Positions 46,985-59,789 of a stretch of 64,000 nucleotides of DNA are shown here, piece after piece. The stretch is from assembly GCA_023376005.1 (NCBI GenBank), contig CM042145.1, positions 94,568,975 through 94,632,974 of the forward strand, given 5' to 3'. Each line of letters opens with the position of its first letter. The stretch's first letter is position 1. The notes under the pieces were generated by a model. That model was not told where the DNA came from. It searched no databases and saw only the letters and a program-made list of their open reading frames with translations. This DNA comes from Doryteuthis pealeii. Taxonomy: Eukaryota > Mollusca > Cephalopoda > Myopsida > Loliginidae. Position numbers and translations under genes: made by a program.

Positions 46985-47780
46985 TGAATGAGAGATTGTG
47001 TGTGTGTGTGTACGTGTGTGTGTGTGTGTGTCTGTCTATCTGTCTCTGTGCCTATACGATTTGGTATCTTAAATACTTTATGAAAATAGTGAAAATATAA
47101 AGAGCTTCATTTTGTTGTTTAAGAAAAATTTAATGTTGATTTAAAAGACTTTACATCGTATTTACCGTAAATATGAAAAAGTAATTTTAGTTATTTTTGC
47201 TCTAAAATATAATAAAAAATCCCTAAAAACAAACTTTAACGATGTCATAATGAAAAATGAATCTAATTCTCTCTTCATTTTTAGAAAAAAGAATAAAATT
47301 GTAATTTCTTAAAATGGTCAAAATTGCAAAAATCTTTCTCTTGCAATTTTTTCTCTTTGTTCCTAATTCTGTCTTTAGAGAATTTTCCTCCGGGGGCAAA
47401 AGTGTGTTTTGAATTCAAGTAAATGTTAAGATTTTGATTGTTGATGGCAGAGGAGGGGTTGTGTAATGGGTATCGTCAGAAGATAAATGGAGTTGACGAG
47501 CCGAGTTCAAATTCTGGACGAGGTGGTTTGCATTCCATTTCACGTTTTGATTGTTGATGACAGATGAAGGTCCATGTAACAGTTATCGTCGGAAGGAAAT
47601 GGATTCGACGAGCTGAGTTCAAATCCTGGACGAGGTGATTAGTATTTCATTTCACTTCGCATTTAGAAACAAAACTGTTTCTCAATCGGAGTCCATGTAA
47701 CATTCTGTATAGTTTCACCAAACAAGGGCAGAGTTGGGGGAGGAGTTTTCAAAGTAGTATTGACTTTATTAAGTCTCATA

Positions 47781-47821
47781 ACCGCTGATGAGACTTAATA
47801 AAGTTGAAACAGCTGTACGGT
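47781..47821 (+). ncRNA. Hammerhead ribozyme overlapping a competing hairpin (forward copy)
   Basis: Counterpart of 19,002-19,042. The competing upstream arm is at 47,762-47,779. Confidence 0.72.
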
Positions 47822-47952
47822 GTTCCATATCGCACGCGTTATTTGCCGAGTTTACTTGTCATGTTTATTTTCAATAATTATCGAATTTTATACGATATAC
47901 GCATTGTAATTGCCCTCAATATATATATATATAAAGAATAATATAAATAAAG

Positions 47953-47994
<42 letters not shown>

Positions 47995-48133
47995 ATACCA
48001 AGCGTGTTGGTAGATCCTTGCGGAGAGAAAAACCCGGCAGAGAGTTTGATTGTAAAAATATACTACCAAACATCAACCAGGAAGAAAAAAATTTTGAAAA
48101 AAGAAAAGACCAAGATATTCGTACCAACAAAAA

Positions 48134-48191
<58 letters not shown>

Positions 48192-48461
48192 TATATATAA
48201 CTATAGCCTGGGATAGTCACCGCTTCAGCTTTCACTGGAATGGTGCGCCAAATTGCAGTAGTATTAGGAGAGTGCTCGATATAAAAAAATAGAGCTATTA
48301 TATGATATGATATAATATAATATATAAAGGTATTACATATCTATTTATTTGATGGCAATAGAACAGTCACGACCTTAGGTTTCATACATACAAATGTGTG
48401 AAACCTAAGGTTGTGACTGTTCTATTGCCATCAAATAAATAGATATGTAATACCTTATATA

Positions 48462-48544
<83 letters not shown>

Positions 48545-48549
<5 letters not shown>

Positions 48550-49223
48550 GAAAGGAAGCCCTTAGAATCTGTACCAAGAAATTTTTGGACGAAGAATTTG
48601 AATACATAGACAAATCCTTTACTCAACTACCATACCCTCAACCTTTCATCCAACGTGCCATAAAAAAAGCCATCAAAATCCATAACCGCAAACACCTCCC
48701 CTCAATCCAACAAATAATACCCCACCAACAACTATATAAATAGATACATAATTCTCCCCAACAACTCAGCTACAACCATTATTGAAAAAAACTTAATAAT
48801 TTAGGAATAAAAACGGTATCAAATTCCTCTAAAACCATAAAAAATATCATTAATAACCAAAAGAACAACACTCACACAAAGTCCAATGCTGGTGTGTACA
48901 CCATTCAATGTTTGGATTGCGACAAACAATACATAGGAGAGACGTCCAGACATATTGACCAACGAATCCGAGAACACAAGAGAGATATCAGAAATGGTCA
49001 AATGAACAACGCACTCACAAAACACATCTCAGAAACTAACCATTCCTTCAATTTTAAAGAATCCAAGTTGTTAATTAGAATTCACAATAAAAACGAAAGA
49101 AAAATTGTAGAATCTAGCGCCATCTCCATTTTCAATAAAATCAAACCGAGACCCGGATTTTTCCTTCTATCGCCTTACCTGTCCAAGGTTGTTCTCAAGA
49201 ATTATAAGATTCCCTACATCTGA
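48545..49223 (+). pseudogene. GIY-YIG endonuclease fragment, frameshifted copy
   Basis: Forward counterpart of the frame at 17,592-18,233. The N-terminal part reads normally to about 48,700, where small deletions in C runs (CCCCTC versus CCCCTCC, and ATACCCC versus ATACCCCC further on) shift the frame. The endonuclease core is open again from 48,894 to the stop at 49,223. The differences are homopolymer-length changes and may be sequencing error. Confidence 0.8.
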
Positions 49224-49875
49224 CAATATCTCATTTTATTTTCTACATATTAACTCTCCTCGTTTATTATTGAATGACCTCCAACAATTTTTCTTAGATC
49301 ACACACTTATTTAGTAACATGATAATTTCCATTTGATCTCAACAGACTATCACACTTTACCTGTTTAACCAACATTTTTCAACAATAATAATATATTTTT
49401 GATAATAATTATATATAACAATATTTCCCCCCACACACATTTATACTCCCTATTGACACCATTCATTTTTTCACCACCCTCATACTTTCATATTTTTCCA
49501 GAAAAACCTCCACAATAACCATATATGTGGATTTTTATGTAAATGCATCCAGACAATTAATACATGCACAATTACAATATAACTACTGATAAAATAATAA
49601 TCAAAAACATACATCCTTATTAACCAACAATTATTTTCACATGATTATAACCACACTAACCCTATTTGCATAAACATTCACTAGCACACAATTGTCATCA
49701 GAATACAGCGTTCCATACTCACGCCATAAAATAGAATATTTGACGTCATATTTCAAAACCGTCTTTTTCAAACTTCAAAAATTTTTAAAACGGACTGAAT
49801 AACAAGGACTACCACTCGCTTTTCTCACTATTCTGTAATAAATAATTTCTTATCACCTACAACATACCAACAAAT

Positions 49876-49922
49876 GCCCTGAAGATGATCTAATTAATAG
49901 ATCGAAACACTGCAGCGTCGGC
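49876..49922 (+). ncRNA. Hammerhead ribozyme in the Penelope 3' region (forward copy)
   Basis: Counterpart of 16,894-16,940 with the same core: CTGAAGA, stem II GATCTA/TAGATC, GAAAC, GTC. Confidence 0.78.
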
Positions 49923-49982
49923 CAATAAACTCACCACTTAACCCATTTAAACCTGTGTTTTTTTCATTTTTCTCAATATACT

Positions 49983-50020
<38 letters not shown>

Positions 50021-50397
50021 ATGTATGTATGTGTGTGTGTGTGTGTGTTGTACGTGAGAAGAATGGAAATGAATCCGACTATTATGTCGAAAGATAAATT
50101 GAAAGAAAATGTTGTATGGATGAAAATGTACTGCATTGCCGACACGTGTTTCGACCAAAATTTATTTTGGTATACATAGTATTCTATTTAGTGTTACTTT
50201 AGATATAAAATTATTGAGAAACATTAAATTTGAGTATACACAAAACAGGTATTCTTCGCGGCAAGCTATTTTTTGAAAATAAAGCGGTGTGAATACAGTA
50301 AATAAAAAAATATTCTTTTTTCGAAAAAATGGTCAAAACACGGGTCGGCAATTCAATAAATCTTCATGCATACAACATTTTCTTTCCAATTAGCTTT

Positions 50398-50437
<40 letters not shown>

Positions 50438-50444
50438 AAGTAAT

Positions 50445-50486
50445 CCACAGACACGTGTTTCAATGTATCACCTCTCATCAGTGTGG
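50445..50486 (-). ncRNA. Hammerhead ribozyme, complete (arm B forward copy)
   Basis: Counterpart of 16,328-16,369, same core and stems. Confidence 0.75.
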
Positions 50487-53084
50487 TTATACCGTTTAAC
50501 AGCTACCTCTGGCCGGGTTCGAGATCCGAATGAACTTTCGTTCGCCAATCCTCTTACCCGTACGGCCACAGGTAGCAGTCAAATATAGGAGACTATTTAA
50601 TCGCTACATTTCTAAGCGGAAATGAAATTCACTAGAGGCCTCAAACTTTATGTAAACAAAGTGAGGCCTAGCTGTACGCCGAATACGGTGAATTTTGCAA
50701 TTAAATACCTTCTAATTAAAGTGCTCAACCAAATTTGGGAGCATATAATAAAGTAATCCACAGACACGTGTTTCGAGGTATCACCTCTATATATATTGAA
50801 ATCTCTTATAATCTATCTATTCCTTATTATATATCTATATATTTATCTATTCCATTCCATTCTCTTCTATTTATCTTATGGAATGGAGTGCAATGGAAGA
50901 GATAGACAGATGGATAGATAGATATATAGATAGATTAATATTAAGATATCAATATATCTATTTATCTATCTATCTATCTATCTAACCATCTGTCTATCTT
51001 TTCCATTCCACTCCCTTCCATTCCATATCCATCTATCTAAGTATCAGCTTACAAATTAATTTTTATCATTTTCTATTCGTCTTATTATTTATTCTAGAGT
51101 GAAATCAATTTGTTATTGCTGCTCCAGGAAACAGTTTTAATGAATCTAAAATCTTGTTGGAAGTGACAATGGATCAAGTTCAAACGTTCATATTTCATTT
51201 ATTTGCTATTTCTTTCTGCCTAATTCAGTAATATATGTTAGCTTTGATTTTCATTATTCAACATTTGAACTTTGATGATGAAAGCTTAATCAAGTCAGGA
51301 GAGGAATTTCAAAATCATTTGGTCTGTTGATTACAAGCGAATGCATACGGATTTGAAAAAAAAAAAAAAAAAACGACATCGTAAATGCACGTACAAACGC
51401 ACGCACACACACACACACACACACAAACACACAAACACTCACGCGCTCGCGCGGGCGCACAGACACTCCCTCACACACACATATATATATATAATATATG
51501 TATTCTTTCTCTCTATATATACATCTTATTATAATGGAGATTGTGTTTTTGTATGTCTGTAACCGAAACTATATTACTACTCAAGTCACATTTCCCTTAG
51601 TTATTTAAGTTATTGACATCACATTCTCCATGATTTTATTTTTATCTAAACCTCAATTATTAATAAAATTGTTGTACATTATTAATACAGTTTGCCATAT
51701 CTACTTATTAATAATATGCAATTCTATTTATATATACAACAAAATAGTGGTTTACAGTGTCAATGGGATGGCTAATTTGTATATTAATATTAAAAATTTG
51801 ATCTTAATAAATATGTGCTGGATATTATTAATTCCTAATTGTTTTATCTTAATGAATATGAGCAAAAATCTCGGAGATAAATCTTAAAAGAAATCGATTA
51901 AGAAGAAGAAATAACTAATTCTATTCTTTACTTCCTATTTTATCTAAATAGTTAAATTAGGATAATTTAGCAATGAAAGACAGGAGTGATGGAAGAATAA
52001 GTTTCAGTTGCTCTATTTTTCGATTATACCTGTTTCAAATCTTTTTATCTGCATTCTTATTTAATTTCATTAGCCTTTCTAATTCAATTAAACATTTACA
52101 ATTTACATTAAAACTTAAATACTTTAAACCGGAGGTTGCATATATTTGCTAGTATTATAATATATATAAATGTGTGAGTGTGTGTGAGTGTGTCTGAAGT
52201 AAAAGAAATGAAGTCCTTATAGAAAGTGGGGAATATATGGGGCGAAATAGACCTTCGAATCAACAAGCTCCCGCTAAGGGGGAACCAAAAGCAAGCGAGT
52301 TCTCAGTCTTCTCACAAGTCAGACCCTCTGTTGGTCAACACATTCTTCGTCTAGCAGTTGAAAAATCCGTCGTCGTAGTCGAAATAATCTTTAGCAAGTT
52401 CAAAATCACATTTCCTATTTTGTTTCGTTTCTGTTCGACTAAAATCCATTTCTTTACTGAAAAGCGCTTCGTCGTCGACTGCTCCTACTGCTGCTGACTG
52501 CTGACTGCTCAGCGCTTTGACTCACTTGTTATTTTATGGGCATATTAGCCAAACATTCGGGCACGTCAATCAAACCTCGCATCCTTCCAGTTCCTACATG
52601 GCATCTGTTTTCGCATGCGGGAGGACGCGGGTTCGATCCCAGCAGGCAAGACAAAGTCTTGCTCTTTTCGTTCTCCGTCACAGTCCTATTCAAATGTAAA
52701 CATGTAAATAACTTTAAACTTATATAAAACACCTTTTAAAAAACATAAGCACGTTTTCATACCTATATATACACATACAAAACCCCGACAATCGGAACAT
52801 AAAATACATAAAATATATGAAATTAGAACATGCATATTCATAAGTAAGAGAAATCAAATTTAAAAAAACTGCAACGTCATAAGCCAGACCACAACGCGCA
52901 AACCATAATACTTCTTAAAATTGAGAGCTGTCGTATTTTAACAAACGCGGAAGGAGAAATTAAAAATAAAAAAAAAACAAAGCAAAAGTCATATCATACC
53001 AATAAGACGGGGTGGAGGTCTTCAAATTAGTAAATATCAGACTGAGGAGGCAATAAATGAAATTAATTTATATCTGAATCAAGG

Positions 53085-53171
<87 letters not shown>

Positions 53172-53304
53172 ATTATTATTATTATTATTATTATCTATAT
53201 TTTTTTGCTTGAAGGCAGTTACAATGCTTATATAGTATAAAATTCGATAATTAATGAAAATAATCATGACAAGCAAACTCGGCAAATATCGCCCCCTACG
53301 TAGA

Positions 53305-53352
53305 ACATCGCACAGTAGCTGTTTCAACTTCATTAAGTCTCATCAGCGATGT
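53305..53352 (-). ncRNA. Hammerhead ribozyme with G at the cleavage position (copy 3)
   Basis: Identical in core and stems to 13,458-13,505. A third copy lies at 1,591-1,638 (minus). Confidence 0.7.
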
Positions 53353-53442
53353 ATACTTACAATTTCCTTTCGACAGAAAAAGCAAAAATATAATATATAC
53401 TTTATCCAACAATGTTTCTAAAAAGCAAACATCCCAAAATCT

Positions 53443-53488
<46 letters not shown>

Positions 53489-56400
53489 ATATATATATAA
53501 TATGTATGTATGTATGTATATATATTATATATTGTTAATTAGATAAACGAAAAGAAACTTATAAGGAATTATTTCTAAAATCCAATATTTACAAATGAAG
53601 CATATCGTGACATTAAATGTATATTAATCTTATTTTGGAATTCTGGAAAATACAAATTATTTGTATCAGATAGGAATAGTTTATACCATACAGCTGTGTG
53701 CAAATTATTTGGATTAGATATGGATTCTTGATGACTGTATGATAAACGAGTGATTATAGACAAATAAAAGGTGCAATTATTAAAACAGTAAAGGTAGTTT
53801 TGATTGTAACAAAAAATTTGGAAATGAGTGGGGTTTCAGCATCAAATAGTTCATACGGAATTGATATGCCATATAACAAATAAATCAAACAAAACCTATG
53901 AATAGTTATAATTACTATCAAATATCTAAATTGATCAAATTTTGGCATTAGATAACTCATTAGGATTTGATATGCCGTTAAACAAAACAACCAACCCAAG
54001 CGAAAACTATGAATGGTTATGATTAGAATCCTTTAGAAATGAACAGGATTTCAGCATCAAATAACCCATAAAGAGTTAATACGCCGTTACTCAAATAGAT
54101 CAAATCAAACCCAGTATAAATATTGATAGATATTTATTTACTGTAGGAGACCGAGTAAAATTTAGAACAAGTAATATCATCATTTGAAAGGAAATATTTT
54201 CCTTCAAGATGTGGCTCATGGAATTTTTTTCGGGGGCGGGAGCAACCCAGCTTTGGCTTTAAACCCTGAACTCGACCTGTAAACAGTTGTAATAAACTTT
54301 GACACGTACTTCATCTATACGGATTCAGAAATATTAAAGAAACCATTAAAATGCATACAATCTATTATTTCTACGTGTTATGTTGGCAAGTCTAAAAAAA
54401 GAATCACAATTTCTTTTTGACATAACTCCACCGTTTCCACAGAGAATTCAAGCGACACAGTTAGCAAGCTAGCAAGCTTGGCAGATTTTAATAAAAACAC
54501 AGCCACAGGTTGATAACTTTACATTTTTATTCAATCAAAATGAGAATTGCAACCAATGCCCAGAACGCCAAATGAAAACAAATACCCACGCCTTAAAAAA
54601 AATTAATTTTAATTCTAACTAGATGACAAATTGTTACAACTCGAATATTAGAATTAACAGATTAATGTTAGGAAGATGCAAAACGAGTACTAAGGATAAG
54701 AGAAAAGGTTTACTAAGCAAACATACAAGGTGAACAGAGTAATTAGCAATTGCTAGGTTGAAATGAAAATTGCAACCAATGCCCAGAACCTCAAACGAAA
54801 ACAAATACCGATGTCTTAAAAAACAATCCGAACCTTTATTTTCAATTCTAACAAAGATTACAATTTGTTGTAACGAATATCAGATAATAGGAAGAAACAT
54901 AACGAGTATTAAGGATGAGGGTAAATCTTTATTAAGCAAAAATGCAAGGTGAATAGAGTAATCAGTAATTGCGAGTTTGAAATGAAAATTGCAACCAATG
55001 CCAAGGACTTCAAACGAAAACAAATACCGATGTCTTAAAAAAAAAAAAACAAAAAAAAACTCGAACCTTTATTTTAATTTTTAACTAGATGTCAAATTGT
55101 AACACGACTATCAGAGTTAACAGATACAAATTAGGAAGAAAAATGAGTATTAACGATAGGGAAAAAGGTTTACCAAGATTAAAGGTGAATAGAGTAATTA
55201 GCAATTGCGAGGTTGAATTAACAAGTCCCGTGAGATCTTGTAGGTTCTCCCTTTCGAGGTTTTGCAGACGGTTTTGTTCTCATTTTTTAGGTATTAGGGC
55301 ATACAAATATATATATTATTCCCTAAGAGGAAAAATAATGTCCCGAATTATTAGGAGCAGTAGTAAAATATTAGAACCCGACTTTAAGTGACATTTTTTA
55401 TTAATTATAATTACTTTTTGCACAAAGTTAGTCTCATGTATTCCCATCTAATGCTAATAATTTTCAAATGTAATTGATCTATTTAACAGATAAGCGGAGT
55501 TTAACAGGTTTGAATTCAAAGTTTTCCATCTCCTAGACTGGTTGTCTGACCAAGGTTAAAAAGCCCAGTCTGTCTTACTATTTACTCATAGCTGGAGGAA
55601 GATTAGTTGGATGCATAGCGATTGTGCCAATTGACCACGTCTTGTAATTTTCAGATATTTTGCGCTTTTATCTGTCTGTCAAAACTCTAAGAAATATTAA
55701 ATTCTATCCAACATAGAGCTATGTAAAGGCCATAAATGATTTCTCACAGACATCATGGCCTATAAACCTATGCCAATTTAGGGCTTATCTATTGTAGGGT
55801 TCAATCGAAATGTCCACGAAACTGCCAATTTATCCCATTGTCCTTTCGCTTTTAATTGATTAAAACATTCATTGCATTTAATCAGGAACGATTTAGACGG
55901 TCTCATTTTTAACCAGAGGGTGTCGCAAGTAAGGGACACGTGTATTGATATATGGGTAATTCCATAAGAAATCACCCAGAAAAATGTAAAATTGTCACCC
56001 ACCTCCGTCAATCTTTCTGAAATTTTGTACAGCTATGAACTATATTAAAGTTAGACAATCCCCAAAATTTGAGCTCCCAATTCCAATTGGCGGAGTTATG
56101 TCGTTTTTTTTTAGCTCTCCAAATTTGAGGGGTGTCGCGAAAATGGCGACTTTTTAAAACCTATTTTTGTCTGTAAAATGAGTTCTACTCCTAAAAATTG
56201 ATTTATAGAAGCATTTTGACCTAAGGAATTCAAACATTATATAAAAAAGTCTTAATGTCAACCAATTTTAAGTTATAGATGATTTCTGTTCTTTTCATAG
56301 CAAGATCAATGTCTCAATGTGGCACATTTTCTATTATTATTTCACATATATTGAAGATTATTTGTACCCAAAAGATAGTTTGGTTTTTGCTCGGAAACTA

Positions 56401-56680
56401 AATCAGTGATAAACCAAAAATGTAGCTAGATGGATGAATATTTATGAACAGTAGAAAATCCAAGGAATCTAAGGCATCTATGTAATATCCCAAATAGAGC
56501 TACATGTGTGATTGGTTGGTTGGTTGGTTTTTATGGAATACCAACTCATTTTGAGCTATTCCATGCCGAAGACACGTCAAACCCTAGCACCTATATAAAT
56601 GTTTCAACCCTTGTTGACTGATGTTGATATATAGTTATTTACTAAGCGTAGCTTAGATACGACACAAGGCCAGAAGTGTG

Positions 56681-57043
56681 GAGCGCCCAGTGAGAATCGA
56701 ACTCACAAACAGTGGTCTGCTAATCTAGTTTGCTAACCATTACACTACATGAGGTGCCTCTGATGTTGATATATAGTTATTTACTAAGCTTAGCTTAGAT
56801 ATGGCACAAGGCCAGAAGTATGGGGCTCCCAGTGAGAGTCGAACTCACAAACAGTGGTCTGCTAATCTAGTTTGCTAACCATTACACTACATGAGGTGCC
56901 TCTGATGTTGATATATAGTTATTTACTAAGCTTAGCTTAGATATGGCACAAGGCCAGAAGTATGGGGCACCCAGTGAGAATCGAACTCACTAACAATGGT
57001 CTGCGAATCTAACTTGCTAACCATTACACCACATGAGGTGCCC
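56681..57043 (-). repeat. tRNA-like tandem triplet (copy 3)
   Basis: Clean minus-strand counterpart of 9,769-10,131: units 56,681-56,760, 56,823-56,901 and 56,965-57,043. The error-rich copy is at about 5,120-5,500. Confidence 0.55.
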
Positions 57044-58214
57044 TGATGTTGATATATAAGGTGTGTGCTGGATGCCCGCTTTTACTTATAGACTCGGCAA
57101 GAATCATGTGATCTCTCTTGGCCAATCACTGGCAGTACTCTGCTGTTGATACAATACTTAACCAGTCAGTACTGGCCATAACTACCTTGCCTTTCGTGGA
57201 CGGCGGATTAAATTACTGGACCTTTAACAATACGCAGGATAGGACTTATTCGCTTACCTAAGGATTCCATAATTCAGGACTTACTTTAAGCCCTTTTCAA
57301 CTGGCCAAGGATGGCATTTAAAAACTTAACAGCTCTTATAGCAAGCCCCAACTCTTTTTATCACATGTGTGCTAGAAGATGGTGGCTGATAGTCTTAATA
57401 TTCTGGGTATGACGTTAAACTCTATCTGATGGTGAAGTTCCAATTCTGGAGCTCTGGGGAGTGTCGAATGCCCCTTCATCACCATTAATCCCAGGTACAC
57501 CTTGACCCGGAGAGGATGTAACTGTTACCATCCCACCTATGGGTTAAATGGAAGAAAATGAGTTAACAAAAAATAATTTTTAATACCCATCAGGAGTGAA
57601 TAGAAAAAACGTCTTCGGCATAAAATAACCCAACAAGGGTTGACATGCCGTAAAACCCAAAGAAGAATGAACGAAAACAAAAACCTTCAGCGTCGTGTTT
57701 ACCTTTTTACGGTTAGAAATAGATAATAAATCGGTTTAGCTAACCTGATATTTGTATTGTAAATTGGACTCCTCCATGAAAACTTTTAAAATTTTGAAAT
57801 TTTCAACAAATAAATTGCCAAGGACGTGCTCTAGGGTCTCATTAGTAACCATAAAATTCACTCTGCTTACATTTCCCGATTGTCCTTGGGCTATGAAGGG
57901 ACATGAAGATAAACAAAAAGATATTTGGTGAATAAAAATGAGGAATTAAACATATTCAAAAAATGACTACAGCTTCTCTGAAGTTATGCAAATATTAACA
58001 AAAAATTCAATAACTCAAAAAGTTTTGAACAAATATTTGTAAAATTCAAACTCGTACATTCCCACCCTCAGTAATTATTAGTTTTTGAGATATTTGGAAT
58101 TAACGAAAATGGACTGATTAAAGTTAGTATGCAGATTAAACTAATATTAGCTTAAGACCTCTAAAATCTAATAAAAACTATTTTTTGTATTTACCCATTA
58201 ATATATATATATAT

Positions 58215-58331
58215 ATATATGTGTATTTACCAAGATAGGAATGAACAATATATGTAACGTTAATTTTTTTTCAGAATACAAGGTGAGTCAAAAAGTGTTC
58301 CGAAAATTCATATACATTTTGACACACCTTA
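58215..58331. mobile_element. Mariner-like terminal repeat remnant (copy 3)
   Basis: ACAAGGTGAGTCAAAAAGT and ATTTTGACACACCTT form the inverted ends. Same family as the MITE at 19,899-20,128. Confidence 0.5.
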
Positions 58332-58393
58332 TATATATATATGTGTGGAGAAAGTAGACAAACACGGGATGTTATGGAAACTGGATGTTTATT

Positions 58394-58439
58394 GTCGACG
58401 ATGTAACGTTTCGGTCTAATATTAGACCATCTTCAGGAC
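58394..58439 (-). ncRNA. Hammerhead ribozyme (pair, minus partner, clean copy)
   Basis: On the minus strand: stem I GTC, core CTGAAGA, stem II GGTCTAATATTAGACC (a perfect self-complementary stem), core GAAAC, stem III ACG/CGT closing a six-base loop, cleavage triplet GTC, then stem I GAC. All invariant core positions of a type I hammerhead are present; only stem I is short (3 bp). Predicted to self-cleave in RNA; activity is inferred. Confidence 0.72.
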
Positions 58440-58618
58440 TTGGATATAGTTCTTGCTCCAATGATGGACATTCTCAAAATGCTGAAACAGTAGGTCGTCA
58501 GTAGGGTGGTTGGGGGTGCCTAGTGGATTTTCTTCTCTCAACCAACCCTCCCCCTACTGACGACCTTCTGTTTCAGCATTTTGAGAATGTCCATCCTTGG
58601 AGCAAGAACTATATCCAA

Positions 58619-58664
58619 GTCCTGAAGATGGTCTAATAATAGACCGAAACGTTGCATCGTCGAC
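58619..58664 (+). ncRNA. Hammerhead ribozyme (pair, plus partner, clean copy)
   Basis: Same fold as its minus-strand partner 180 bases upstream: GTC, CTGAAGA, stem II GGTCTA/TAGACC, GAAAC, loop TTGCAT, CGTC, GAC. 51 bases after the predicted cleavage site comes the terminal motif CTGTCGGATTAACCTCC (58,717-58,733), shared with other HHR families in the window. Confidence 0.72.
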
Positions 58665-58744
58665 CATAAACATCCAGTTTCCATAACATCCCGTGTTTGT
58701 CTACTTTCTCCACATACTGTCGGATTAACCTCCTCACATTTCTC

Positions 58745-58779
<35 letters not shown>

Positions 58780-58941
58780 AACCCATACGCACGAGCAGGA
58801 TGTGACACAAAGTCAATTTCTTAAACGGAGTTTAATTGATTGTCGAACAAAAACTAAAGAAATCAGTCTTCCCTACTATTTACCCAAGATAGAGGGAGAA
58901 TAATTGAATTATAACCTTTCCCAAGTGTGTTAGCGCTATGG

Positions 58942-59026
58942 GAAATGCAAACAGTCTCGTCCAGGTTTTGAACTCCTCTCGTAGTATCGATTTCCTATGA
59001 TGGCAACCATTTCACCACGTGCCCCA
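58942..59026 (-). mobile_element. tRNA-derived SINE head (copy 3)
   Basis: Clean counterpart of the element at 7,771-7,860. Here the B box reads AGTTCAAAACCTGG, closer to consensus. Confidence 0.6.
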
Positions 59027-59349
59027 AAATATATGGACCATGGTAGGTTGTTTAGTTTTACAGTATATAAACCATCCTCCGGTCATTTACTGTCGAATGA
59101 AGTCATTTTCATGAACAAAGGACTCAGTTGTTTACAAAACCTGCTGTAGCTTTAGTAACCACCAAATTAAGTATTGATCATGATCATCACTCGCTTAACT
59201 TTCGTGATCAATGAACCATAGGTGAAGGAGAGGATCTGAAAATGCTGAAAAACAGAAAATAAGAAAAAGTTATTTCTCTGAATGTCTGAGATGAGGCTTG
59301 AAGATTAGTATTATCTGCGTTATTCGGACTATTGTCCCCTTCATTGTTA

Positions 59350-59396
59350 TTTGTTCAACGTTTCGGCCGATATGCCCTCCGGCCTTCTTCAGGTAT
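59350..59396 (-). ncRNA. Hammerhead-like core, no cleavage triplet
   Basis: Minus strand: CTGAAGA, long stem II GGCCG/CGGCC, GAAACG, then TTGAACAAAT where a U-H triplet and stem I would be needed. Core-like only. Confidence 0.4.
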
Positions 59397-59707
59397 TTCT
59401 TGTCGGACTCGGGAACCTTCTCGGACTCGGGAACCTTCTCGGACTCGGGAACCTTCTTTTCGATCTCGGGAAATTTTCCGAACGTCTGTTATGTGTAACA
59501 TTACTTTATCGATGCATCAGCGTTTAGATGATTCTGATGTGTCTTCTAGAAGGAGACGAATTTCATCCGTGCAGAGAAGACACATCTGAATCTTCTAAAC
59601 ATCGATAAAGTAATGACAGACGTTCGGAAAATTTCCCGAATTCGAAAAGAAGGTTCCCGAGTCCGAGAAGGTTCTCGAGTCCTAGAAGGTTCCCGAGTCC
59701 GACAAGA

Positions 59708-59756
59708 AATGCCTGAAGAAGGCCGGAGGGCATATCGGCCGAAACGTTGTACAAAT
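59708..59756 (+). ncRNA. Hammerhead-like core, no clear stem I
   Basis: Plus strand partner: CTGAAGA (59,713-59,719), stem II GGCCG/CGGCC, GAAACGTTGTACAAAT. A GTA triplet could act as cleavage site but no stem I pairs with it. Confidence 0.4.
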
Positions 59757-59789
59757 AACAATGAATGGCAATAGTCCGAATAACGCTGA

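Larger units (their letters stand above)
33210..51713 (+). repeat. Arm B, forward copy
   Basis: Forward partner of 15,107-33,209. It carries the same elements in mirrored order: family 2 at about 35,500-35,800, family 3 at 35,880-36,555, family 1 copies at 36,610-37,080, 37,250-37,840 and 38,430-38,925, a SINE body at 39,580-39,670, the long inverted repeat at 42,380-42,590, HHR 47,781-47,821, the Penelope element 48,545-49,980 and the tRNA-like/HHR monomer 50,440-50,790. Two zones, 33,210-35,800 and 40,500-41,560, are indel-rich. Confidence 0.93.
51714..59165 (+). repeat. Arm A, copy 3 (clean, forward)
   Basis: Forward copy of arm A, continuous with single-copy sequence after about 59,165. 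It is nearly identical, in reverse, to 7,669-15,106. Because it joins unique flanking sequence it is the best candidate for the true genomic copy if the other two are artefacts. Confidence 0.93.
59330..59780. repeat. Inverted pair of hammerhead-like modules, single-copy region
   Basis: Two ~200-base arms fold around about 59,552. Each contains a GGCCGATATGCCCTCCGGCC hairpin (or complement), three or so short tandem TTCTCGGACTCGGGAACC units, and AGATGATTCTGATGTGTCTTCT or its relative near the centre. The flanks (TAGTCCGAATAACG / complement) are also inverted. Confidence 0.75.

Noticed and set aside
1..59165. CRISPR-like or phage-like repeat arrays
   Set aside because: Direct repeats are microsatellites, minisatellites or transposable elements; there is no regular repeat-spacer pattern and no prokaryotic gene content.
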